A DNA stretch of 64,000 nt, taken from the NCBI GenBank assembly GCA_037178975.1, contig JASJZH010000005.1, positions 5,704,001 through 5,768,000 of the forward strand, in the 5' to 3' direction. The DNA comes from Oscheius tipulae (lineage: Eukaryota; Nematoda; Chromadorea; Rhabditida; Rhabditidae). Of the stretch, positions 10,062 to 20,757 are shown piece after piece. A program made the translations under genes and the position numbers. The notes under the pieces are model-generated. The model saw only the letters and a program-made list of their open reading frames with translations. It was not told the DNA's origin and searched no databases. Each line of letters starts with the position of its first letter. Within the stretch, counting starts at the first letter, position 1.

Positions 10062-11861
10062 ATGATCGACTTCTACGTGACCACGACCTATGCTCTCTTC
10101 TCGTTGACCGTATATACTCTGATCTGCTATCAACTGATCAAGAGACGGAGTATTTTCAAAGGTTCCTACTACCAGATGTTCATTGTCAGTTCCGGAGTGG
10201 TAAGTTCTTTACGTTTTGATCTTCCGCGAGCCCTGAAATTTTGAATGTATCTCGATTCACGAGGGCTGTCATAATACCACAAACATATAAAATCTTGGAT
10301 GTCTTGTATTGTTTCAGAACTGTTTTACATATCTTAATTCGTTAGTAATACTTCGGATGCCTCTTCAAACGTGCGAAAGCTGTCTCTTCTCCTTTTTCTT
10401 CTCGATCAAGTATTTTTGGGGACTTGAGTTTTTCAACTGTATGTACGGACACATGGCGTACGTGCAATATTTGATGATTATGTCGTTCGTGCTTAACCGT
10501 TTCACAGTCATCGCGTTCCCACTCAAATATAATTATGTATAGCCTTTTTTTGGATGATGGAGCAATGACGTTCTTAGATCTGGAAGATTCTGCTTATTCC
10601 TTTGATGCTTTTCAACATCTTCGGACCATTCATCCTCACCCACAAGGCATTTTCAGCCAACCCATCGTATGATCTCACCGAAGGAGATTACTATCAAGTG
10701 ACCACTACCAACGTAAGTCAAAGAGTTACTCTGAGAGTGATATAAATGCTATGTCACGGCGCGAATTAATTTTTCTTTTCGTTTTTCGTCGTTTTCTAAC
10801 CTTCCTCGACTTTTTTTTTACACTTTCTGTCTTGTCATAATATTGCTTGGTTTCTCTCAACGTGCCGCACCTTTCACTTCCGTTTTTCGTCGTTTTCTAC
10901 CTTTTCCTCGAGGGTTCTGACGAGTGAACCCGATAACTGGAGGAGTAGCAAGCAAACCGAGTTCCTGACAGTAGGCGAGACAAGCCTGCTCAGTTTTCGT
11001 GAGGTCGACAACTTTAAAAAGTGGGATCATTCCTTACCGGCATCCTGAACATGTTTTAGCCAAAAAGAAGAGAGAAACTAGGAAGTTTTATTGAAATTTC
11101 TCTTTCTTACAGGTAATATTTGCATCAAACGAGTTTTCTGTTGATTCCAAGGTGCGGCACGTTGAGAGAAGTCAAACAACATTATAAATAGACAAAAAAT
11201 GTAAAAAAAAAAAAGTTGAGGAAGGGTAGAAAACGACGAAAAACGAAAAGAAAATGACGTCGTTTTACGTATGTCGTGCGCAATTTCGCGTAAAATCGAG
11301 TTGGGCGCCTGTTTAACTACTACCAGCTGCTTACTGTTTGCCAAAATGTGAAAGCCACCGTTAACTACGGTACAACATCAAAAAAGCTATTAATTTTCAG
11401 GACGACCCTCTTGCCCAGGCCTATATCGTCGTTGCTATGATTACGTTAACTATTATCAGTACGTTTCTGACCTTAGCAACGCTCTTCGCTTATAGTCAAT
11501 ACGTAACCGCTAATGCCAAAAAAGAATAAGAAAAACAGTTCAGAGAAGAGATGATCGTTCAGCCCAATGGAAACTGTTTGTTTACAGTGCAATATACTTT
11601 CTTGTTCAACTCTGTGCTACTCTCTGTCTCATCGCATGGATCTGGCCAACGCCTGAAAAGCTCCGCTGGATCAATACCGTCGGTCTAATGAGTTTACCCT
11701 ATGTCTCCGACGCGCTCACCTTCACCCCGCCCTACATTTTGATCTACTGTAGTCCGACCATGCAAAAGCTGCTGCGGAACATGTTACGAAGTGTCATCTT
11801 GAGGAAGAAGGTCAGCATTGTAACCTCTATCAAAGTGACCAAAGTAACAAGTACGAAATGA
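10062..11861 (+). CDS. Seven-helix chemoreceptor, srg/srv-like, with a one-base frame break
   Basis: The exons encode a nematode serpentine receptor: helix 1 (ALFSLTVYTLICY), then NCFTYLNSLVILRMP, the TM3 region HMAYVQYLMIMSFVLNRFTV, KYNYIWKILLIPLM, a long helix 5 exon starting at 11401, helices 6-7 (YFLVQLCATLCLIAW ... PYVSDALTF) and a basic tail ending at 11861. The srg/srv superfamily is suggested by the YLN and RFT...KY..IWK signatures; members are putative odour or pheromone receptors. At the AAAAAA run 11518-11523 the frame is lost: reading one A fewer joins TANAK to the frame encoding QWKLFVYSAIYF, while as written a TAA follows at once. Either this copy is newly broken or the base is a sequencing or assembly error. 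The 688-base intron at 10713-11400 holds an inverted repeat. Confidence 0.75.
10770..11255. repeat. Inverted repeat (foldback element) in the receptor intron
   Basis: The arms at 10770-10873 and 11149-11255 are reverse complements of each other (TTTTCTTTTCGTTTTTCGTC ... AACGTGCCGCACCTT). The spacer is about 275 bases and contains a third partial copy at 10881-10913. The structure fits a non-autonomous DNA transposon or foldback element. I see no coding capacity. Confidence 0.75.
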
Positions 11862-11919
11862 AAATCATATCTTTATAAACCCGTTTAAGAGTATGTACAA
11901 TCAGGAGAGAATCGTGAAA

Positions 11920-14046
11920 TTAGTAACGAGACATTTGCGAAAATTGCCTCTGGAGATAGGCACCGTTGGAGTCAAATTCCTTGTGATCGTTCGTTGGAGT
12001 GAAAACGGAATTCAGTCGACTACGAAGCGCACTGATTCTGCTGTGAGATCGAGATCGTCCCTCGTCTTCCATTGGAAGAAGACCCTCCAAATTGAGAGCA
12101 ACCGGTTCACAGCTGATCGTACTCTCCATACTGTCAGAACAAGTTGTCGTGATGGTTATCTGGTTGTCGTCAGAGTCAGCGAGCCTAAAAATACATTCTA
12201 CAAATATTTTCGGTTCATTACTTGACGGCTGCTGCTGAACCTTTGACGAGGTCGGGATCACTAGTCCATTTGTTCCGTTGCATGAAATTGTAGCCGATGA
12301 ACTTGTCCTTTTTGAGAGGAGGTGTACGGTCAAAGGCCCCATCTACTATTGCCATGCCAGTCTGAAAGCTGATATTTAAACCCAGAACAGATCTGAACTG
12401 CGTCTTCGTGGGGTACTATTTTTGCATTTTCGTTAGATGACCTGTTGGTTCAACAAACAACTAGTGTTTCAGTAGCTCTGTTAAGAATTTTGGGAGTCTG
12501 CGTCAAGTTGTCCATTCCTATTAAAAATGAAAACTACTCACAGCAATGTTCTTGTCGATCAAGAAGTTGCACTCGAAATCGTCGTCGTCCTCTCCCAGTG
12601 GGTTCAAGAGCGCTTCAGCCACTTTCATCCAGCCAATCAAGAAAATAAATCTGAAATCAAACAAATGAAATTTGCTCTGGAAATCAAAACGAACTGAATA
12701 ATTGTCATGACTGGGACATAGATGTCCAGAGTTTTCTCTCCACTGCTCACAGGTTGAAGAATGTACTGTCTTGAGATGCAACAGACCAAGAAATAGACTC
12801 TGACAGCCATGAAAACTACTTGCGGATAGGCTGAAACAGTGCGGTTTGGTGTCTCAAATACTAATACGAACCGAGAGGAATAGGAACCCAGTCGTAGTTG
12901 ACGATTCTGGCTAGATCATTTCGAAATGTTTTCATTTCGTTCATAAAATTATTGATGAAGGTTGCTTGGATTTTGTCCTTTTCAAACTTGTTCTGTGCCG
13001 TCACATAGGCCCATTGGACTGGAGCCCAGTATTTATTGTAAGGAATCTGGATCCTCACCAGTTCTTCCTTCTCCTCAGGCGTCATAAACCCTGGAAATTT
13101 ATTCTTTTTGCACTCTTCTCATCTGACTCACCAGCACGAACAATTGATTCAACGGTCGGGAAACGCCTCCGCACCTTCATCGAAATGTTTCGAAAGACCA
13201 ATATCTGAGCAAGAATGAGGTAGCGGACGAGTGTTCGTCTCGTCAGCACAGAGTCAATGTCGTTCCCTCGGAAAATGGTCGAGATCAGGAGAGCGTTGCT
13301 AAACTGCCAGTGTTTTGTTAGTAACTATAAAGAGCTACTTTTCGATCCAGCCCATACTGTTGATTATTTGCTTCCAGCGATCAATGATTACATTGACAAA
13401 GAATCCGAGCATGAAGGTCAGCGGAATGTAGCTGAGCTGCGTTTCGAACATCGTGGCCAGCCGACCGAAGTTTCTGGAAAAGATGTAGTAATACTGCTCA
13501 TTAGAATTTCAAGCAATTGCTCTCGCCCCTTCAACCTTCCATAAACTATATCTTTGTGCTAATTCAAGTCCTACGGCTGTTTTCTAAAGACATATACAGG
13601 AAAAAACCGTATGATTTTTGTCTTTCCTGAACAATAAAATGAACGCAACGAACTCTATCTATTTGCTTTCCAGTCTTTTGCAGTAAAATCTGTAATTTTC
13701 GTTATCTGCAGGTTCTACAGATGAAATCGTTACTGTCCCGCTGTAAATATCCAGAGTATCAGAATACTGCCAGCCTGGAACCGTTATCGTTCATTTGTGG
13801 ACTGCGTTTACTTTTAACGTTCTCAAAACAACTAATTAAAAGCCAATCCCAAAATATAGCAACTGACTTCTGTGCATCGCCCTCCAGTCCATAGCGATAA
13901 ATCACAAAAACCATGTAATAGCAGAGGATCCAGACGATAAGCTCTTTGTAGACGGACCTCCAGACTGACCCTCGCCATCGAAAAAGCAGCTTGATAAATC
14001 CGACCGAGGCTGACGATGAGACGTCCAAATTGTAGTTGACCGTCAT
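11920..14046 (-). CDS. Bestrophin family anion channel
   Basis: Eight exons (14046-13868, 13473-13339, 13298-13132, 13090-12872, 12830-12695, 12650-12542, 12361-12222, 12184-11920) join in phase to 449 residues. Bestrophins form pentameric calcium-gated chloride channels in the plasma membrane. Visible landmarks are the N-terminus [14 protein letters not shown], then [17 protein letters not shown], then [16 protein letters not shown], then [12 protein letters not shown], then NYDWVPIPL, then [13 protein letters not shown] and the calcium-clasp acidic run GEDDDDFE. The cytosolic tail after GMAIVD is hydrophilic and Ser/Thr-rich. The family is greatly expanded in nematodes, so a one-to-one name is not given. 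It ends 58 bases from the convergent receptor gene. Confidence 0.93.
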
Positions 14047-14386
14047 CTGAACTTGTCGAGTGACAGGATATCCAAGAGAAGTTAAAAAAGACAGATACGA
14101 CCATTTTCCTGAGGCAATAAATTCTGTTTGCATAATGTCGAAGGTTCAGATAAGAGGGCTGTTTGATCTGGTGATCTATATTACTGGTCGTAATTTTCAC
14201 ACCTTATTGTTGCCATCTTTATGAGGAAGTCAAGCGGCTAGATCGTCGGGAAAACGTGAGGACTTTGAGCGTTGAAATGTTGTATTTTACAAAGGAGGTT
14301 TGGGACAGACACGCGGGGGTAGAGAACTGAATTGGACCATGGTAGTAATTTAAAAGAATAGTGTTATCAAACCAAAACATTCTTAT

Positions 14387-14992
14387 CTAGCAAAAAGATT
14401 CACGTGCCAGCTGCTGTTTTCCCACAAATGCATATAAGCAAATTCAAAGATAAGAACTGATGCACTAATTTCGCGACGCCTACACATCACTCACCCTGTA
14501 TTCTAAACAGCTCTCGACGTCCTGTTCTGACTTTTTCTCTTTTCGTCGAAAATTTTTCAGCAGAGTGGCTAGGCGAGAAATCATAGCTTTTAAGAGAAAG
14601 ACACGTCTAGATGTCAGCGAGGATTAAAATTGTAACAGAATGAATCAAGTCGATGAATAAGGAAGCGTCTTTGAAAATCTTTCACATTTTTGAAACAACT
14701 ACCTGCTAGTTGTCTACTGGCCGAAACGTGGATGACATCTAAGACGAATGTTTTTCACTACTCTCAATCACTCATAAATGGCACGAAAGCGTCCCACGAA
14801 GTTTTGGAATCATTTTTAGGTTTGTTTTGACACTTTTTCACAAATGTGTCATCCACTTTTCAGATATCAAAGTCCCATTCGGAAAGTTTTGCTATGGATC
14901 CAATTAGCTCACGTTCAACAAGACGAAAGAAAACGCTTACCATTTTCGTTCTCAAACAGCTCACCGATGGAACAATACGGATTGTAGGCCAT
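14387..14992 (-). CDS. Small 57-residue protein of unknown function
   Basis: Three in-phase exons can be built from the ATG at 14992: MAYNPYCSIGELFENEN, then a basic stretch MISRLATLLKNFRRKEKKSE, then a tail with CLEYRQLARESFC and a TAG at 14387. All introns are GT...AG; the first (about 360 bases) is long for this window. The protein has no signal peptide, and its middle is a basic amphipathic segment. I do not recognise it. The model rests only on open frames and splice sites, so it may be partial. Confidence 0.4.
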
Positions 14993-15399
14993 CTTGGCGG
15001 GGACTTAATCTTATGAGGGTCCTTGGGCTATTTCCAGAAGACATTGACAGAAGGTAGAAGACAAGAGGGAAAGAGACAAAACGTTCAGTTTGCGTGAACG
15101 ATGCCCAGACTATGAGAAAAGTAGGGCTGAAACAGGATCGAAACCCTGGAAAGTCTGGACCCACACCCTCAGACGAACAGACAATACATCAAAAGAAAGA
15201 AGGAGCGTCTATCTAACCCGTAACTTTCTTTATCTTTATCGCTCACACCCAAATGACTCTTACAGTTTTCCGCACCTCGCGCCATATCGTCTCTCCTCTC
15301 TTCTGGTCACTTGCCGCCCCCTCATGCGCGTCAATGAGACCGAGAAAATACATTTATTGGCACAGATAGTGGACAGGCGGAAGGGGAAAAAAAAAGATC
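14993..15399. other. Intergenic gap
   Basis: This is the flank between the small gene and the 3' end of the globin gene. It is T/C-rich near 15230-15310, and I find no gene in it. Confidence 0.4.
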
Positions 15400-16404
15400 T
15401 CAGGCACGGTCCGGCTGTTGGAAGGTCATCAATTGAAGACGAGGAGTCAGCATGGGAGAATGACTGCTACGACTGGCTGCGGCTAGACGATCTGCTAAAA
15501 AGGAGGATAGAATCTGAAATTGTTTGGTTACGAGAAAGACAAATCTGATCACCATCCAGCCACGAATAGTCTCTTTGTGCAGACGACCAGGACCTATCCA
15601 TTCTGTGACGGTAGAGGCTAAAGATTCTCCGAATGCTTCCCAGTGCTTGGCTCTGCAAAATTTTCGTTTGGATACTGTCAGTATAACGACAAGTTTCGTT
15701 CGGTAACTTAGGGCGTAAAGAAATTTTGCCCAGCGCCTTCTGTACCAGGTAGTCTTTTCCGACTAATTCGGAACAAAGTCTATGTTCGATGCTTTCGCCC
15801 TAATAAAGTATCATTACACCGTTACGACTTTCTCGCGTGTACATCTGCAATTAAGCGGCCAGGCTACTCACTTGATTTTGAATCCACTGTGTCCCTGACC
15901 AAGCATATTCAGCCAAGGCTTCAGAGCATTTTCCAAATCGTTTAGATTCTCCACACAGGTTTGGAGCAAGTCCATAAAGTGGCGAGTATGTCGAGCGATA
16001 CTGGTTGGGTCGTCGCCGAATACTCCCCTTCCAATACGAGAATTCAAATCGAGCATCCAACTTTCACCAAATGTTGAACGAGAAAAACGGTGCCACGATT
16101 TTCTAAAGACTAGACGTTTTGAATCACAGGAGTCTTATACCGGATGAGCAATTGTCGTTCCATTGAGAGCATCGGAGCTCTGGGTATCGGCGCCGGACTG
16201 GCTGAGCGACATCTTCTCAAGTTCTGTCTCGGCATATCCAGACGGTTCTCGCTGGGCGGAATGGGAGATAGACATGGTGACAGAGACATTGGAGTGAAAC
16301 AAGCCTAGAATAATTACACACGAGTGGATTTTTCAAGAGTGACTGACCTCCTTGTTGACGCGATTGAACGCATCCTCGAAATATTGTTCTGGATCATGAA
16401 GCAT
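15400..16404 (-). CDS. Globin with a proline/arginine-rich N-terminal extension
   Basis: Five exons (16404-16348, 16304-16141, 16102-15872, 15652-15553, 15513-15400) join in phase to 221 residues. The globin domain begins at about residue 70 (LLIRKSWHRFSRSTFGESW) and continues with ARHTRHFMDLLQTCVENLND, then WLNMLGQGH, whose His is the candidate proximal F8 haem ligand, then KHWEAFGESLASTVTEW and the H-helix GWMILSSFLADRLAAA. The first 70 residues, rich in Pro, Ser and Arg, are an extension like those of many nematode neuronal globins. The likely role is oxygen or redox sensing rather than bulk transport. The start is 8 bases after a TTTCAG acceptor, consistent with trans-splicing. Confidence 0.9.
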
Positions 16405-19400
16405 TGTCTTTCTGAAATTCAAATGTTTTTTATGTGGGAAGAAAAGAGACGAGATGAGAAAGGGAGGAGGGAGGGGGTCAAAAGCTCATCATTGCAGTCG
16501 ATTGGACTGAAGAGAGGCGCGAGCCGAAAACAGACGTCGTATTTTTGATCTCCCCATATGTTTCCAAGCATGAGGATGGTTTACAACACGCGAATGTGAA
16601 ACGGAAGAAGGATAGATGGGACAGTGAACGGGAATGAATTCAAAATACCAAATGCTGATGTCTCAAGTAGATATCAACATGAAAGCATGGAGACCTAAAG
16701 CTCTGTCATTTGAAGAAATCAGTCTTTAGAATGACTCGAGGCAAAAGAAGTTTTTGTCCTCTCATGTAGACATCATGATTCTTTCTGACGAGAGTCCTCC
16801 GATGAGCCATCTCTTGAAGAGGGTTAACTGAGCGGAAACAGATGTTCTCCAGACATTCCCGAAATTGAGTGTGTGAGAGTAATTGCGAATAATGACTGCA
16901 TAAATGGAGGGAAAGGTTATGCCGGAGCCTGATGACTGCTTTGAATAAATGATGGAACATGGAGAGAGAGCACTCTATCCCTAGAGCAAATGCATCTTTC
17001 CGGGGGTCCAATCCGCCCATGACCGTCTCCTAGCAGCACTTTTATGAGCCTGGTCGTTCGAAACGGTGCGGCTGCCTCAGGTACTCGAAAGCCGTCGCCC
17101 TTCTTCAGACAGCTGATTTTAGGGTGTAAAGGAGGGTCTGTTTCAAGCAAAAAAGACGCATTTTCAATTCCAAATCAGAGCCAAAAAGCCCGCAGACTGT
17201 TTGGAGGAATGAGGAATAAGTCAGAAATCATGAGGGGGTCGTTTCCGAGAAGAAGAGGAACTAAGGAGGGGGCAGTAGACACGCAAATGGTAGGTTGGAA
17301 AGTTTTACTGCTGTCAGAGTAATAATTTCGGAGAGGATAAGGAAGTTCCACTTTGAACTAGACCAGAATTGAAAAAAATTTTGAAGAGAGGCCCGTAGAA
17401 CATATGAATTAGAAACGTTTATCGTCATAAGTCAAGCGGAGTACGTGAATATCATGTGGTGAAAAACAAGCAGACAAATTGCTGGTTGTTATAAGGAATC
17501 GGAGCTCAGGTTTCCCCCAAATATGCTTCCATTGGGCTGGCGTGAATTTTTGTATGCGACGGGAACTTCAGACGACTGCAGACGCTACAAAAAGAGAATA
17601 TCATACTTTTTGCACCATCACTGTCACCTGTTCAATACTGAATAGTTGAAAAAGAGGAGAGAAAGAGGTCACTGGTCGGACATTGTCTCTCCTGGGAGGG
17701 CAAATGAACAAGACAAACTGACGTGAGGCGGGATGTCTCCAATCTTGAGTAAACAGGCCTCGTAAAAGACATTAAACCAGAAAATGAGAGGAAGTGACCG
17801 AGAGGGAGTGAGTCAAGCGAACAGAAGAACTGAACGATTAGAGCTCCTTTCATATCCATTTGTGTTCAAAACTTTCACGTTAGGTTAGGGTCTTCCAAAA
17901 ATAAGAGACTGCTCCGCGGAAATGCTGGATATAAGTGGAAGCATGACGCGCAGCCTAGGTTAGCATACATGAACCCTAATGACTGCAGCTCTCTTTCACC
18001 TGATCCTTTTAAATCCTCGATCTTCTGGTGAACTTTGTCCTCTCCAAAGAGAAACACCTGTTTTTCTGAGTGAGAGCTCTTTGGTGGGTCTTCACTTCTT
18101 CTTGTGATCTTCTAGGAAATGCATATTTCCGCTACTCGATCTGATTAAGCGAAAATATACTTGGTATTTGATAGACTAGCTGCAAGAAATGGGGGGAGGG
18201 GTCACCGTTAAAAATGTTAACATTTGGTATTTCGTAGGTGCTAAGAGCAAAAGTAGAGAATCGTACATGACAACTGGAAGAATCTTTCGGATCAGGAGCT
18301 CCAGACAAAGAACAGGTTTGTACTCGGACAAGAAATGGGAAAGGCAAGAAAAAAAGGAGGAAAGTTCACAACCAGGAACGGAAAGAGTATATCAAGAGTA
18401 CCACCGCCGAAAGATGTTACAGAATGAGCAACGGCTCAAAAGACCAACATTTGACGAGGTTGTTTTTCGCGTAGGAACATTAATACCTCAGTAAGAAGAG
18501 CCAAAACGGCCGGTAAACACGAAGATGGCTCTCTATCAATGGCTGGGTGGCATATGGATAAGAGAAGTTCCGGTCCAGGGATCATTGGAATCTCCCGAAG
18601 GGTTCAGTCCTCGTTCCAGCAATTATTATTAGATTAATGAAGCAGGAAAAAAGGTCTTTTTAGACAGAGAAGAGAGGATTAAAACGGGCTGGCGGAAACA
18701 AATGTACACATAAACATGTTCATTCAGAAAATTAGAATCAAGAAGCGGACGTTACGTTGGGCTAGAGGGATATGACAGGACAATTAGCTTCGAGACGCTC
18801 GACTGCAAATACCATGTTTTGACGATGTGGCAAAGCACGTAAGTTGAGTTAGTCGTCAAACATCAGGTGAAACTTTTGCTATGAGCTAGGAATAATATGC
18901 TTACCTTCTGACGACAGACAATTAAAGTAAAAAGAATGGATGGAAATAGAACTGGATCATAGAGTTTATGCAAAACGATTTTCTCCTTTCCACTCGCTGT
19001 ATCTCAAATCACGAAGTTTTGGTGTTTCCCTACCAGTACTTTTTTGTACTTCAACTGTTTGAGTCTCTTCTGACTCGACTTGTCCAATAACACTTGACAA
19101 AAAGGCTATAAAAGCCTATCAATTCGTCTGGGATTACTCTTGACTCGAGACGGACGTCTTTTGCCAATTGTAAAAATAGCTGTTTGGATATCAAGGTATT
19201 AGAGCTTTGAAGAACTGAGCTCTGAGAAAGCAACTGTGATATTGTCATGTTGACCCACGTTCCAGCTTCTTTGAACCCAAGGTTGCCGTGATGCTTTTGG
19301 TTCCAAAAAAGAAGCACGCGACGTTTTGAATACGAAATCCGTTTCGTAGCTAGGACGACGTGTCCCCAACTCGAATACATTCTGACGCCACTTTGGCCTC

Positions 19401-19800
19401 TTTCCCTAAAATATGAGATGATGAAAGGTAAACGAGCTCAAGAGGGGGAAAAAGACTCGTAAGGGGTTCCCCTTCATCTCCGATTACAAGAATAAGAATG
19501 GGAGAACCGCCATAAGACAAACATGATGTGAGTAACTCTTTCTATGTGAGTAAGGTTTCCAAGAGTTATGAAAAAGTGAATAAAGAAGTGTGCTGAATAC
19601 GGAAGTAGGTGTCATAAAAACAAATTGGTCACATCTCCTTCTGCCACGAGGGATATTATCTCCTTCAGAGAGCTCTCATTGTATAAAGAAAAAAGAATAC
19701 ATGGAAGTACGAAGGATGATTTCCTTTTAAACATCATTTTGAACACAACCTGAGTCAAAGCCAAGTTTCGGAGCCAGCTCCTGTATTGTTCGTTGTGGTA
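16405..19800. other. Long non-coding stretch, purine-rich on the plus strand
   Basis: I find no convincing gene in 3.4 kb. The plus strand is strongly GA-rich (for example 16440-16500, 17200-17290, 18330-18400), so the sense strand of the downstream minus-strand globin gene is CT-rich. Open frames here are explained by low stop density in purine-rich sequence. The stretch probably contains the globin promoter or outron. Confidence 0.5.
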
Positions 19801-19812
19801 TTCTTACTAGAG

Positions 19813-20276
19813 AGTCAGATATGCAGCTACGACTTGACCATTTCTATCGCGAAAACCAGTGGTTGTTTCTTTTCGTTAAATTTTCAATCTGATGTTGCAA
19901 AAGTGCCGCACAATATTTCAGATTCAAATGAATCAGTACTAGCAGCTGAAGCTCCTGGCGGAGCGACCCTGTCTTTTTTCATAACAGGCCACGCTGTTCG
20001 ACTCTCTTCTAAAATGACTTGCCAATTGTTTTTCCGGATAACATTTGACTTGTGCTCCAGACGAGTTTCTGTGGTGAACTCTGTTTATCTGTAACCTTGA
20101 AACAAAAGCAAAACAAAAATACTTTTCTTGAAAAAGCTAAGCAATTTAGTTCGAGTGTAATTAAGAACAGTGCAGTTCTGACTGGAGAGTCCAACGTATG
20201 TTGCTCCTGGTGTAGTAGTTTTACCTATACGTCTTGGGAAGATCATGATGGCAGATGGTCGTATTGCAAGTGGTAA
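19813..20276 (+). CDS. Possible two-exon secreted-type protein, 5' end unresolved
   Basis: An open frame from a TTACTAG acceptor-like site at about 19820 reads through QICSYDLTISIAKTSGC..., AAEAPGGATLSFFITGH and MTCQLFFRITFDLC. A second open segment (about 20145-20276) encodes ESNVCCSWCSSFTYTSWEDH and ends CKW-stop. A GTG|GTGAAC donor and a TTTAG acceptor could join them. Residue composition and cysteines look coding, unlike the purine-rich surroundings, but no ATG with a signal peptide was found. It could be a pseudogene or a chance frame. Confidence 0.33.
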
Positions 20277-20757
20277 ACTTCGGAAAGATTGGAAAGCAAA
20301 GAAACCCAGATGCTAGAACATCTAAACCATGTTAGTCAATCCTTAAAAAAGAGCGGTACATATCAGAAGAAAAAGAGATGAAGCACAGGAAAAATTTGTA
20401 CTCTTTGGTCCTGGAAGTAGCAAAGCATTCTTCTTTAGAGAGGTGTTAATCTGCATCGAATGGAAGAGCCAATTTGACTAGACTGATTCTATTGGATTAA
20501 CGAGGCAAATGGGTTGTCTCTTTTAGAGATTTTCTTCGTCTTAATACTCCCATGCCTTTTGCCGGAAAACGATTCATTATTTCACAAACAATAGCTGATC
20601 CAAATGCGAGAATGTTGTTAAAAGGGGGGAAGACAAGAGAGGAGAGAGTAACACAGTTCGAAAGACACGCGGAGAGATGTGGAGGGTATTCGGAATAGAG
20701 AGTGAGAGAATATCCTATTCTTGCACATTGTATGAGAATGAGAGAAAGAGAAAGAAA
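20277..20757. other. Intergenic gap
   Basis: This is the 3' flank of the nuclear receptor gene. It is GA-rich (20640-20760) on the plus strand. I find no gene. Confidence 0.4.

Noticed and set aside
16700-17322. Open frames of about 80-105 codons on both strands
   Set aside because: They overlap each other on opposite strands in GA-rich sequence that is poor in stops, and show no domain or splice pattern.
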